Notes: generated by a model from the sequence alone, not told the origin. A DNA stretch of 64,000 bases from Amycolatopsis aidingensis (GCF_018885265.1 NZ_CP076538.1:3260001-3324000), one strand, 5' to 3'; counted from the first letter of the stretch, positions 1-8,682 are shown. Program-made: numbers and translations.

Positions 1-2
1 GC

Positions 3-1016
3 GCCAACCTGGCGCGCGGGCTGCTGCTGACCGCTCTGGCGCTGGCCGTGCTGCTGGATCTCGGCTCGATCTGGGCGCTGTACCTGGTGGCGCTCGGTCT
101 CGGCCTTGCCGAGACACTGCACGACACCGCGGCGCAGTCGATCATGCCGCAGCTGGTGCCCGGCGAGCAGCTGTCCCGGGCGAACGGGCGGCTGTACGCG
201 GTGGAGCTGACCGCCAACGAGTTCGCGGGCCCGCCGCTGGCCGGGTTCCTGGTGGCCACCGGAGCGGTCCTCGCGCTGGCGGCGCCCGGTGTGCTCTGGG
301 TACTGGCCGTCGGCGTGCTGCTGCTGGTGCGTGGCCGGTTCCGGATCGAGCGCGAGCGCGGCACCACGCTGCGCGCCGATATCGCCGAGGGGCTGCGCTT
401 CCTGTGGCGGCACCGGCTGCTGCGCACGCTCGCCGCGATGACCGGAATGATCAACTTCGCCAGCACCGCGATGACCAGCCTGCTGGTGCTGTACGTGGTC
501 GGGCCCGAGTCCCCGATGGGGCTGTCCGAGCGGGCCTACGGGGTACTGCTGGCCACGGTGGCCGCCGGGAGCCTGCTCGGCTCCTTCGGCACCGCCTGGT
601 TCGAGCGGCGGCTCGGCAGGGCCCGCTGCCTCGTACTGTCCATTGTGGTCTCCGCGCTGCTGGTCGGCATACCGGCCGCGACGGCGGACCCGTACCTGAT
701 CGGTGCGGGGTTCTTCCTCGGTGGCGCCGGGATCATCGGCTGGAACGTGATCGTGGTCTCGCTGCGCCAGCGGATCACCCCCGAGCGCCTGCTGGGCCGG
801 GTGAACAGCGGGTGCCGCCTGCTCGCCTGGGGCGCCATGCCACTGGGTGCCGCCGCGGGCGGGCTGCTGGCGGAGCTGCTCGGGTTGCGCGCGGTGTTCG
901 CCGTGATGGCGGCGGTGGTGCTCGCCGCGCTCGCCGGTATGCGGATCGTGACCGATGCCGCGATGCATGCCGCCGAGCGCGACGGGCGCGAGGCCGCCGT
1001 TGCCGTTCCAGGCTAA
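3..1016 (+). CDS. MFS transporter, 5' end outside window
   Basis: C-terminal part of a major facilitator superfamily permease, probably an exporter of small molecules. The frame is open from the first bases of the window, so the true start lies upstream; the GTG at 48 is internal. The visible part has about nine hydrophobic segments and an Arg-rich cytoplasmic loop (about residues 100-125) of the kind that joins the two six-helix halves. The N-terminal part of the visible protein resembles the enterobactin-exporter/MFS_3-like group often found in actinomycetes. The stop overlaps by three bases the stop region of the convergent methyltransferase gene. The substrate cannot be read from the sequence. 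Confidence 0.8.
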   Translation, partial: ANLARGLLLTALALAVLLDLGSIWALYLVALGLGLAETLHDTAAQSIMPQLVPGEQLSRANGRLYAVELTANEFAGPPLAGFLVATGAVLALAAPGVLWVLAVGVLLLVRGRFRIERERGTTLRADIAEGLRFLWRHRLLRTLAAMTGMINFASTAMTSLLVLYVVGPESPMGLSERAYGVLLATVAAGSLLGSFGTAWFERRLGRARCLVLSIVVSALLVGIPAATADPYLIGAGFFLGGAGIIGWNVIVVSLRQRITPERLLGRVNSGCRLLAWGAMPLGAAAGGLLAELLGLRAVFAVMAAVVLAALAGMRIVTDAAMHAAERDGREAAVAVPG

Positions 1017-1843
1017 GGCCTGTTCCGTCCGAAGTGGACTGTCTTGGTGGCCAGCAGGAACAGGTCGGCCCGCCGGTCGATGCCGTCGGGATCGTCCGGA
1101 TCGAGCAGCCGGTCCAGTGTGGTCAGGTCATCCTGGTCAAGGGACTCGGCCAGCGCCTCGCGCATCCGCTGGAACCACAACCGCACCCACCGCCGCGGTT
1201 GCTCCGCCAGCGGAGCCGGATGCTCCACCAGGAAGCTCTTGCTGTAGGTACCGGTGAGTCCGGCCGCCCGCAGCAGCCGCGGCCAGTGCTCCACCACCGG
1301 GACCGATCCTGGCAGCTCCGCCCGCATCCGGTCGAACGCCTCGGCCATCGCGGCGTCCAGCCTTGCCTGCAGGCCGGGCCGCCCGAAACCGAGGTCGCGC
1401 GGCAGCCAGCGGGACGGCAGTCCACCCTCGGCGATGGCCAGCACCCCGCCGGGCTCCAGCAGCCCGGCCAGCCGGTTCAGCGCGTCCTGCTGGTCGGCGA
1501 CGTGATGGACCGTCTGCCCCGACCACACCAGGTCGGCGCGCGGGAGGCCGGCGAGGTCCGCGGGGAACTCCGCGACGCTGGTGCGCAACCGCACGCCGAG
1601 CCGGTCCGCTCGCCGCTCGGCGCGGGCCAGCAGCTCCGCGGAGCCGTCCACCGCGGTGACCTCGGCCCGCGGGAAGGCGGCGGCCAGCTCACAGGCGGCG
1701 ACCCCGGGGCCGCTGCCGACGTCCAGCACCCGCAGGGGGTCGTGTTCCCGCAGCTGCCCGATGGCCTGGTGCAGGTAGTGGTCATGTGCCGCGCCCTCGA
1801 GCTCCAGCAGGTCGGCCATCGCGGCCCAGTCGTGCTCGTTCAT
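1013..1843 (-). CDS. Class I SAM-dependent methyltransferase
   Basis: A 276-residue methyltransferase. The SAM-binding motif I reads LDVGSGPG, near residue 40, followed by an acidic residue at the end of the second strand (AVDGS) and a motif IV region (ADLVWSGQTVHHV). This is the arrangement of the UbiE/Methyltransf_11-like families. The start is the ATG at 1843, preceded by GGAGGG at good spacing; a longer open frame extends upstream to 2272 but would run through the divergent regulator. The substrate is unknown. It is divergent from the XRE-cupin regulator gene and may be controlled by it. Confidence 0.85.
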   Translation of the reverse strand: MNEHDWAAMADLLELEGAAHDHYLHQAIGQLREHDPLRVLDVGSGPGVAACELAAAFPRAEVTAVDGSAELLARAERRADRLGVRLRTSVAEFPADLAGLPRADLVWSGQTVHHVADQQDALNRLAGLLEPGGVLAIAEGGLPSRWLPRDLGFGRPGLQARLDAAMAEAFDRMRAELPGSVPVVEHWPRLLRAAGLTGTYSKSFLVEHPAPLAEQPRRWVRLWFQRMREALAESLDQDDLTTLDRLLDPDDPDGIDRRADLFLLATKTVHFGRNRP

Positions 1844-1902
1844 CCGTCCCTCCAGCACATCGGTTCTCGCCCGAAACCGATCCTGCGCGCGGCCCGGCCG
1901 GC

Positions 1903-1931
1903 TTGACAAAGCTTGTTGCTGTTTCTGCAAT
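1903..1931 (+). promoter_or_regulatory. Sigma70-like promoter of the XRE-cupin gene, leaderless
   Basis: TTGACA (1903-1908), a 17-base spacer and TGCAAT (1926-1931). The start codon at 1938 lies six bases after the -10 box, about where transcription would start, so the mRNA is probably leaderless. No Shine-Dalgarno sequence of normal spacing can fit. Confidence 0.55.
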
Positions 1932-1937
1932 AAAGGG

Positions 1938-2507
1938 ATGGAAGACGTACTCGCCGGCGTCGGGCCGCGGCTGAAGCACATCCGCCAGCAGCGCCGGTGC
2001 ACACTCGCCTCGCTCTCGGAGACCACCGGGATCTCCGTCAGCACCCTGTCCAGGATGGAGTCCGGACAGCGCAAGCCCAGCCTGGAGCTGCTGCTGCCGA
2101 TCGCCAAGGCCCACCAGGTACCGCTGGACGAGCTGGTCGGTGCTCCGCCGGTCGGGGACCCCAGGGTGCGGCTGAAGCCGGTCCGGCGCGGGGACTTCAC
2201 GGTGGTGCCGTTGACCCAGCAGCCGGGCGGGCTGCAGGCGTACAAGATGGTGATCGGGACCCGTCGCCGCACTCCCGATCCACAGGTGCACGAGGGCTAC
2301 GAGTGGTTGTACGTGCTCAGCGGCAAGCTCCGGCTGTTGCTTGCCGACCACGATGTCGTGCTCGGCGTGGGTGAGGCCGCGGAGTTCGACACCCGCCTGC
2401 CGCACTGGTTCGGCAGCACCGGGGAGGCACCGGTGGAGATTCTCAGCCTGTTCGGGCCGCAGGGGGAGCGCATGCACGTGCGGGCCAAGCCGCGCATGCG
2501 ATCATGA
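1938..2507 (+). CDS. XRE-family regulator with C-terminal cupin
   Basis: A 189-residue DNA-binding protein. Residues about 8-65 form a Cro/C1-type helix-turn-helix (TLASLSETTGISVSTLSRME). Residues about 110-180 are a cupin barrel with the motif HEGYEWLYVLSGKLRLLL. This two-domain layout is common in regulators that sense a small ligand in the cupin pocket. Four bases separate its stop from the Nudix start, so the two are probably co-transcribed. It is divergent from the methyltransferase gene. The ligand and targets are not visible. Confidence 0.88.
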   Translation: MEDVLAGVGPRLKHIRQQRRCTLASLSETTGISVSTLSRMESGQRKPSLELLLPIAKAHQVPLDELVGAPPVGDPRVRLKPVRRGDFTVVPLTQQPGGLQAYKMVIGTRRRTPDPQVHEGYEWLYVLSGKLRLLLADHDVVLGVGEAAEFDTRLPHWFGSTGEAPVEILSLFGPQGERMHVRAKPRMRS

Positions 2508-2511
2508 CGCA

Positions 2512-3135
2512 ATGCCGCTGGGTGGGGACGAGGGTGAGCCCGCCACCGGGCCGTGGGTGCGCCGCGCAGGCCGCATCCTGGCCGCGGCCCCGCCGTGGGC
2601 CACGCTGCACCTGGACAGTGTGCTGCGCCCGGACGGCTCACCGGGGGAGTACGCCTGGGTCGAGGCGCCGGACGTGGTCCGTGTCCTGCTGTTGTTGCCC
2701 GGCCGCATGGCCGTGGTGGTGCGGCAATGGCACTACCTCACCGGCCCGGCGTGGCAGCTGCCCGGCGGCACCGTGGACCCCGGACTGGACGGCGAGGCCT
2801 CCGGTGCGCGGGCACATGCCGCCGCGCGGGAGCTCGCGGAGGAGACCGGGATCCGTGCTGAGCGGCTGATCCCGCTCGCCAGCTGGGAACCGGCACCCGG
2901 CCTCACCCCGATGCGGGTGCACGTCTATCTCGGCAGCGGGGTGGCGGGCACCGGCACGGCGCGGCCGGAGCCGGGCGAGGCGGACCTCGAGGTCCACCGG
3001 GTGCCGCTGGCCGAGCTGGTTGCCGCCACCATGGACGGCAGGCTGCGCTGCGCCGCCAGCGCGGCCGCCGTGCACGCGGCGCACGGCGGCCACCTTCCGC
3101 CCGGTTCCCGGCTCCCGGATGCCGGCGGTCCGTGA
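2512..3135 (+). CDS. Nudix hydrolase
   Basis: A 207-residue Nudix-fold hydrolase. The Nudix box starts near GGTVDPGLDGE and ends with AARELAEETGI, giving the conserved REx2EE core. It has a four- to five-residue insertion between Gly and Glu that is common in the ADP-ribose pyrophosphatase-like branch. The preceding motif (VVVRQWHYLTGPAWQLPGG) is also typical of ADP-sugar pyrophosphatases. The chosen ATG at 2512 follows the upstream stop by four bases; an earlier in-frame start would lie inside the XRE gene. It probably cleaves a nucleoside diphosphate derivative, but the substrate is inferred from family only. Confidence 0.85.
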   Translation: MPLGGDEGEPATGPWVRRAGRILAAAPPWATLHLDSVLRPDGSPGEYAWVEAPDVVRVLLLLPGRMAVVVRQWHYLTGPAWQLPGGTVDPGLDGEASGARAHAAARELAEETGIRAERLIPLASWEPAPGLTPMRVHVYLGSGVAGTGTARPEPGEADLEVHRVPLAELVAATMDGRLRCAASAAAVHAAHGGHLPPGSRLPDAGGP

Positions 3136-3143
3136 CCGGCGGG

Positions 3144-4294
3144 CTATCCCGCTCCGGCAGCCGTTGTGCCTTCGCTGATGTGCAGGATCGCGTCCGCGGA
3201 TCCGACGGTCGCCTCCTCCAGCGGGAAGTAGCCGCGTTCCGGACTGGTGTCGTCGCGCCGGTGGGCTGTGCCGACGGCGTCGGCCGTGCTCAGTCCCCAG
3301 CCGCTGGTCCGGGCCTGTAGCAGGCCCTCATAGGTATCCGGCTCGGGATCCGGCAGGTCGAGTGCCGCACTGCGGCCGAGGCTGCCCGCGATGAAGGTGT
3401 ACTGCTCGCCAACCAGTGAACCCACGATGGCGCCCGCGCAGAACCAGTCCAGGTCCAGCTCCGGCATCCGCATGCGGCTGCTGCCTCGCTGCAGGTGCAG
3501 GTTGTGCGCATAGACCAGTGTCGGCCCGCGCCGGGCCTCGATGCGCCGGATGTCCAGCAGGTTCTGGGCCATGAGCGCATCCCGGACGGCAAGCAGGCGG
3601 GACACCCGCGCGCTGTGCTCCAGGGGCTGTGCCGCCTGCTTGTGGTACCGCAGCAAGCCGAGGCCCGCGGTGAGATGTGTTTCGGCCCGGAACCATTCGG
3701 CGCGTGAGGTCGCCGCGATCAGCTCCGGGGCGCGTATGTAGAGCTCGGTGCGCAGGTCGTCGGCGACCGAGCGGAGCTGCTGTGCCTCGGCCGTGGCGCC
3801 CACCGACCTGGCCGGGTCCAGGATCGCCTCCTGGCGGTTCCAGCGTTCGTCCGCACCGGTGAGGCTCGCGAGGTCGAGGTCGAGCCGCAGGTAGTCGCGG
3901 GCATGTTCGAGGTAGCTCCGCGGCTGGGTGCGGTGGTGTTCTCGGTCGGAGCGTCGAAGCCGTGCAAGGTGACCTGTTCGGCAGGCGGCCGGTTCCGGTT
4001 GTACTCGCGTATCCAGCTGACCAGCTGCCGGTTGGCCGCCAGTTCGCCGAAACCGTGGGAGAAGCCTTCGCTCATCGCCGTCTCGAGGGTCCCGGAGCCG
4101 TCCCGCACGAAGTCGTTCACGGTGAGCGCGGCCACGCGGTCGGTTTCCAGCGCGATCGACCGGAAGCCGTGCTCGACCAGCGAGGCGAACAGTTCGTTGC
4201 GGATCCGGGGGAAGGCGGGTTCCTGGTGGGTGGGTTCGCCGAGCGCCAGCAGTTCGCCGGAGCCCGTGCAGAAGTGTCGGATGTCCTGGCTCAT
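3144..4294 (-). pseudogene. Erythromycin esterase family gene, frameshifted
   Basis: The two halves of an erythromycin-esterase-like protein lie in different frames. The N-terminal half starts at the ATG at 4294 and contains LGEPTHQEPAF, the segment with the catalytic His of this family, and SIALETD. It runs in frame to about 3920 (GFDAPTEN). The continuation (RSYLEHARDYL onward, then the remaining domain to 3144) is in another frame. Adding one C in the AGCCGCGG stretch near 3920 restores a protein of about 383 residues. Family members hydrolyse the macrolactone ring or other esters. Either the gene is inactivated or the base is a sequencing error. It is divergent from the MerR-type regulator, with a 13-bp inverted repeat between them. 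Confidence 0.8.
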
Positions 4295-4320
4295 GTGGCT
4301 CAATCGTATCGTTGAAAGAA

Positions 4321-4374
4321 CGGTTGAGACTTTCATCGCGTTGAACCTGGGATTGTGCAATAAAGTCTCAACCG
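4321..4374. promoter_or_regulatory. Inverted repeat operator between esterase and tandem MerR gene
   Basis: CGGTTGAGACTTT at 4321-4333 is repeated as its exact reverse complement at 4362-4374, with a 28-base spacer. The repeat sits in the divergent intergenic region, just before the regulator start and about 30 bases upstream of the esterase start. This suggests autoregulation and control of the esterase gene by the neighbouring regulator. Confidence 0.65.
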
Positions 4375-4384
4375 GGTGATCGAC

Positions 4385-5092
4385 ATGAGACCAGCTGACC
4401 TTGCGCGAGGGCAGGGCATCTCGACCCAGGCGGTCCGCAACTACGAGCGGAACGGGTTCATCCCGCCCGCCGGGCGCACTCCTGCCGGCTACCGGGTCTA
4501 CACCGAGGTGCACGTGGCGGCGCTGGCCGCTTTCCGCGCGCTCGCGGCCGCGTATGGGCACGCGGCGGGCGGCCAGATCATGAACGCGGTCGGGGATGGC
4601 GAGCTCGACCGCGCGCTGCTGATCATCGACCGGGGTCACGGCCAGTTGCTCCGCGACCGCGAAACCCTCGATACGGTCCGGAAGGCGGTGAATCACCTGG
4701 CGGCGGGGCCGGAGGCGGCCGGCGCGGTGGGGGATGCCGAGACCCGGACCATCGGCGAACTCGCGCATCGGTTGCGGGTAACCCCCGCGACCCTGCGCAA
4801 GTGGGAAGAGGCCGGCATCCTCGTCCCCGAGCGGGACCCGGCCACCGGGTACCGCCGGTACCGGGCAACCGACATCCGCGATGCCGAACTCGCCCATCTG
4901 CTTCGCCGCGGTGGCTACCTGCTGGACCACATCTCCACCGTGGTGCGGCAGGTCCGGACCGCGGGCGGCACCACGGCGCTGGCCGCCGCCCTCGATGACT
5001 GGCAGGCACAGCTCACCGCGCGGGGACGTGCCATGCTCGACGCGGCCGCCCGGATCAGCCAGTACCTGAACCTGCTCAGTGAGCGGGCGTGA
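4385..5092 (+). CDS. Regulator with two tandem MerR DNA-binding domains (TioE-like)
   Basis: A protein of 235 residues with two MerR-type winged helix-turn-helix domains. The first (about residues 1-70) has QAVRNYERNGFIPPAGRTPAGYRVY; the second (about 120-190) has ATLRKWEEAGILVPERDPATGYRRY. A normal MerR protein has one such domain and dimerises. Here both could sit on one chain, as in the TioE group of regulators. I chose ATG 4385 because it starts directly at the first domain and leaves the 13-bp inverted repeat outside the gene; a GTG at 4376 is also possible. It is divergent from the esterase-like gene, which it probably controls. No cysteine-based metal site was seen, so the inducer may be organic. 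Confidence 0.85.
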   Translation: MRPADLARGQGISTQAVRNYERNGFIPPAGRTPAGYRVYTEVHVAALAAFRALAAAYGHAAGGQIMNAVGDGELDRALLIIDRGHGQLLRDRETLDTVRKAVNHLAAGPEAAGAVGDAETRTIGELAHRLRVTPATLRKWEEAGILVPERDPATGYRRYRATDIRDAELAHLLRRGGYLLDHISTVVRQVRTAGGTTALAAALDDWQAQLTARGRAMLDAAARISQYLNLLSERA

Positions 5093-5112
5093 CCGCGGCC
5101 GCCCGCTAGGCC

Positions 5113-6582
5113 CAATACCGCTTAGTTTGGTTGGTTTGGGTTGTAGGGTGGTGGGTGCCCAGGCCAGGACAGAGCAGGTCGTCGTCGGATGAGCGGCTGC
5201 CGGATCGGATCGCGATCGGGGTGCTGACGAAGGCGTTTCCTCCGGAGTTGGTTGACGAGGTGCTGGCTGTGACGGGGCGGGGTGAGCAGCGGAAACGATT
5301 GTTGCCTGCCCGGGTGGTGGTGTATTTCGTGCTGGCGATGTGCCTGTTTAGCCGGGAGGGCTATGAGGAGGTCACCCGGCTGTTGACGCAGGGGCTGGCG
5401 TGGGCGCGGCGGTGGCGGGGCCAGTGGCAGGTGCCCACGACGGGGGCGTTGTCGCAAGCACGGGCCCGGCTGGGGCCGGAGCCGTTGAAGGCGTTGTTCG
5501 CCCGGGTGGCCGCTCCGGTGGCGACCGCGAGCACGGTCGGGGCGTGGTATCGCGGCTGGCGGCTGGTCGCCGTGGATGGCACCACGTTCGACCTGCCCGA
5601 CACGCCGTCCAATGTGGATCACTTTGGTCGTCCCGGTAACTCCCGCGGCGAAGGACAAAGTGCCTATCCTCAGGCGCGGGTGGCGGTGTTGGCCGAGTGC
5701 GGCACGCATGCCATCTTTGCCGCCACGGCCGGGCCGCTGGCCACCCACGAGACCGCCCTGGTCCGGGAGTTGTTCGGCGAGCTGGCCTCCGGGATGTTGC
5801 TGGTGGCCGACCGGGCGTTTCTGGGCTTCGACCTGTGGCGAGCCGCCGCCGGCACCGGAGCCGACCTGCTGTGGCGTGTGCGTGCCAACGCGGTCCTGCC
5901 CGTGGTCGAGCAGTTCGATGACGGTTCGTATCTGTCGGAGATCGTCGCCGCCCGCGACCAATATCGGCGTGCTGATCCGATCACGGTCCGGGTCGTGGAA
6001 TACACCCTCGGCACCGACGAGACCGTCTATCGGCTGGCGACCACCATCCTGGACCCCCAGTCCGCTCCGGCAGCGGAACTGGCCGCGCTGTATGCCCAAC
6101 GCTGGGAGATCGAGACCGCCCTGGATGAGGTCAAAACCCACCAAGGCGGCTCGAACTTCGTTCTGCGCTCCCAACACCCAGGCGGGGTCGAGCAAGAGAT
6201 CTACGGGTTCCTGCTCACCCACCACGCCCTGCGGTCACTGATGCACGACACCGCCCACGCCGCCGAGATCGACCCTGACCGGCTCTCCTTCCTCCGCACA
6301 CTGCGCATCGCCCGCCGCCAGGTCACCGACCAGGCGGGTTTTTCCCCCGACACATCTGAAACGATCACTACAAGCGGCCCGTGACGAGATCCTGCGCTAC
6401 CTCATCCCACCGCGCCGCCGACGATCGAATCCCCGCGTGATCAAACGCAAAATGTCCAACTGGCGCCTCAAACACATCCACCACCGGAACCCGCCACCAC
6501 CGGCCGACCCTGAGATCACCATCGTCGCCGCCACCAAACCCCACCGAACCCCACGAAATCACCTAAATAAGCGGTATTGCAC
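5113..6582. mobile_element. IS4-family insertion sequence
   Basis: The terminal inverted repeats include CAATACCGCTTA at 5113-5124 and its complement at 6568-6579. The sequence CTAGGCC flanks the element at 5106-5112 and 6583-6589, a possible 7-bp target duplication. The right copy is also the tip of the adjacent MITE-like element, so the IS4 copy seems to have inserted into that tip. The exact right end is uncertain by about three bases. Confidence 0.75.
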
Positions 6583-6586
6583 CTAG
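5155..6586 (+). pseudogene. IS4-family transposase, frameshifted near C-terminus
   Basis: A DDE transposase with the motifs AVDGTTFDLPD, ADRAFLGFD and the YREK-type region ending QRWEIETALDEVK. The main frame runs to a stop at 6384. A conserved C-terminal part (HLKRSLQAARDEIL and a basic tail) continues in the +1 frame to a TAG at 6584-6586. The shift falls at the homopolymer TTTTTCCCCC (about 6340-6349). It is either a one-base insertion, a sequencing error or, less likely, programmed frameshifting. GTG 5155 is the likely start; an upstream TTG at 5131 is also in frame. Confidence 0.75.
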
Positions 6587-6753
6587 GCCGTGTTTAAGAA
6601 GGCGCGCGGTCGCCGAACCCGTCTACGGGCCGCGACTCGGTCATGGCTGGTGCGCCGGGTGGGCAGGCGGCCCGCAGCCGGGTTCGCGAGGCCTGCGGCC
6701 GGACGCGCGCCCGCGCATCACCTCAGGCAGTCACCTTCTTAAACAGCGCCTAG
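6583..6753. mobile_element. MITE-like non-coding element with 20-bp inverted ends
   Basis: The left end reads CTAGGCCGTGTTTAAGAAGG (6583-6602). The right end (6734-6753) is its reverse complement with only two mismatches. It contains no gene. CTAG bounds both sides and may be the target duplication, as reported for some IS5-family elements. Total length is about 170 bp. A mobilising transposase is not in this window. Confidence 0.65.
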
Positions 6754-7847
6754 TGTCCTGCGCCTGAAATGCGTTGTAGATATCGGGCGAGGGAGTCGAG
6801 GATCTCTTCGGCGGTCTTGCGCCAGACGAAGGGTTTGGGGTCGGCGTTCCACCGCTGGATCCAGTCGCGGACGTCCTTCTCCAATCCCGCCACACTGGTG
6901 TGGGCTCCGCGGCGGGTGAGCTGGTCGGTGAGGTAGCCGAACCAGCGCTCCACTTGGTTGACCCACGACGACCCGGTCGGGGTGAAATGCACATGGAAGC
7001 GCGGATGCCGTGCCAGCCACTCGTTGACGATCGGTGTTTTGTGGGTGGCCAGGTTGTCGCAGACCAGGTGCACGTCGAGGTCGGCGGGCACCGCCTTGTC
7101 GATGCTGGTGAGGAACTTCTTGAACTCGGTGGCGCGGTGGCGGCGATGCAACTCGGTGATGACCGTGCCATCGGCGATGTTGAACGCCGCGAACAGGCTG
7201 GTCGTGCCATGGCGAGCGTAGTCGTGGGTGCGTCGCTCCGGCATGCCCGGCATCATCGGCAGGACCGGCTGGGACCGATCCAACGCCTGCATCTGGGACT
7301 TCTCGTCGACACACAGCACCACCGCCCGCTCGGGCGGATTGTGATACAGCCCGACAACATCCACGACTTTGCGCACGAACAGCGGATCCGTCGAGAGCTT
7401 GAACCCGTCCACCACATGGGGCTTGAGGTCGAAACGCCGCCAGATCCTGCCCACAGTCGAGCGCGACAGCCCGGTGCGCTCGGCCATCGAAGCCCGCGAC
7501 CAATGCGTGGCGTTGCGCGGCGTCTGTTCCAGAGTCAAGGCAACCACTTCCTCGACCTGGTCCAGCAGGATCGACGGCGGACGCCCCGGCCGCGGCTCGT
7601 CAGCCAACCCGGCCAAGCCATGCTCGATGAACCGACCCCGCCACTTGGCCACCGTCGGCACCGACACCCCCACAGCGGCAGCCACATCCTTATTGAACGC
7701 ACCCGGCTCCGCACACGCCAGCACAATCCGACACCGCAACGCATACGCCTGCGTCGACGTCGCCGCCCGCGCCCCACGCACCAACTCCCGACGATCAGCC
7801 TCGCTCACCGTCAACTCAGCCTTCTTCGGCCGACCGATCCGCGCCAT
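6750..7847 (-). CDS. IS630-family transposase
   Basis: A 365-residue transposase. Residues 1-130 hold helix-turn-helix domains (NKDVAAAVGVSVPTVAKWRGRF and the later SRSTVGRIW). The catalytic DDE triad is visible as LCVDEKSQ, HLVCDNLATH and GSSWVNQVERWF. Length and motifs are normal for the family, so the protein looks active. The ATG at 7847 (MARIGRPKK) matches the common N-terminus of the family; an ATG at 7862 is also in frame. The stop TAG uses the CTAG at the target junction. Confidence 0.9.
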   Translation of the reverse strand: MARIGRPKKAELTVSEADRRELVRGARAATSTQAYALRCRIVLACAEPGAFNKDVAAAVGVSVPTVAKWRGRFIEHGLAGLADEPRPGRPPSILLDQVEEVVALTLEQTPRNATHWSRASMAERTGLSRSTVGRIWRRFDLKPHVVDGFKLSTDPLFVRKVVDVVGLYHNPPERAVVLCVDEKSQMQALDRSQPVLPMMPGMPERRTHDYARHGTTSLFAAFNIADGTVITELHRRHRATEFKKFLTSIDKAVPADLDVHLVCDNLATHKTPIVNEWLARHPRFHVHFTPTGSSWVNQVERWFGYLTDQLTRRGAHTSVAGLEKDVRDWIQRWNADPKPFVWRKTAEEILDSLARYLQRISGAGH

Positions 7848-7891
7848 CCCCGAACCATACATTTACACAAGCCAATTCAGGCGCAGGACAC
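6753..7891. mobile_element. IS630-family insertion sequence, apparently intact
   Basis: The terminal inverted repeats GTGTCCTGCGCCTGAA (6753-6768) and its complement (7876-7891) are perfect for 16 bp and continue imperfectly. TA dinucleotides flank them (6751-6752 and 7892-7893), the usual IS630 target duplication. The element contains one full-length transposase gene. Confidence 0.85.
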
Positions 7892-8682
7892 TAGGGCTCC
7901 ACGCCGCGCAGCACCGCCTGCTGGGTGGCCCGCAGCTGCTCGCCGGGTTCCAGGCCCAGCTTGTCGATCAGGGTGCGGCGCACCCGCTGGTAGGCGGCCA
8001 GTGCTTCGGCCCTGCGCCCGCACCGCCAGTGCGCGACCATCAGCTGCAGGTGGATCGACTCGCGGAGCGGGTGCCGCCGGCACAGGCTCTCCAGCTCGTC
8101 GGCCACCGCCGCATGCCTGCCCAGCCGCAGGTCGGCCTCGATCCGGCGCTCGATGACCGAGAGCCGGGTGCAGTCCAGCGACTCGGCGTACCTGCCGAGC
8201 AGCCCGATATCGGTGAGATCGGCCAGCGCCGGGCCACGCCACAGCACCAGCGCCTCGTCCAGCAGGCTCGAGGCGCGTTCCGGTTGCCCCGCGGCGAGGG
8301 CCCGGTCGCCCTCGGCGGCAAGGCGCCGGTAACGGTGCAGGTCGATCTGCTCCGGCGGCACCCGCAACAGGTAACCGTTCGAGCAGGTCTCGATCAGCTG
8401 TGCCGGCCCGGCGGATCCCGCCCCCGCACGGGGTAGCAAGGCTTTGCGCAGCGCCGCGATGTACACCTGCACCGCGGCCACCGCCCGCGCGGGCGAGCGA
8501 TGTTCCCACAGGTCGTCGACCAGCCGGTTGACCGGGACGAACTCGTTGGCGTGCAGGATCAGCAGTGCCAGTACGGCGCGTTGCTTGGGTGCGCTCGGCG
8601 TGCATGGCCTGCTTGCCCGGTACACCTCAACCGGGCCGAGCACCCGGAACTCCAGTTGTCGGCGATTCGGCTGTTCGGGCAT
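7891..8682 (-). CDS. SARP-family regulator
   Basis: A 263-residue Streptomyces antibiotic regulatory protein. Residues about 10-100 are the winged-helix DNA-binding domain (LEFRVLGPVEVYRASR ... QRAVLALLILHANEFV). Residues about 105-255 are the bacterial transcriptional activation domain with TPR-like helices, ending near LGLEPGEQLRATQQAVLRG. This is the full length of a small SARP. GGGGGA precedes the ATG at 8682. The stop TAG lies in the CTAG where the IS630 element begins, but the protein does not look shortened. It is divergent from the RiPP-like operon and is its likely activator. Confidence 0.9.
   Translation of the reverse strand: MPEQPNRRQLEFRVLGPVEVYRASRPCTPSAPKQRAVLALLILHANEFVPVNRLVDDLWEHRSPARAVAAVQVYIAALRKALLPRAGAGSAGPAQLIETCSNGYLLRVPPEQIDLHRYRRLAAEGDRALAAGQPERASSLLDEALVLWRGPALADLTDIGLLGRYAESLDCTRLSVIERRIEADLRLGRHAAVADELESLCRRHPLRESIHLQLMVAHWRCGRRAEALAAYQRVRRTLIDKLGLEPGEQLRATQQAVLRGVEP

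Noticed and set aside
7891..7893. SARP gene truncated by the IS630 insertion
   Set aside because: The stop is inside the CTAG junction, but the protein has full SARP length and its last helix; the same TAG would exist without the element.
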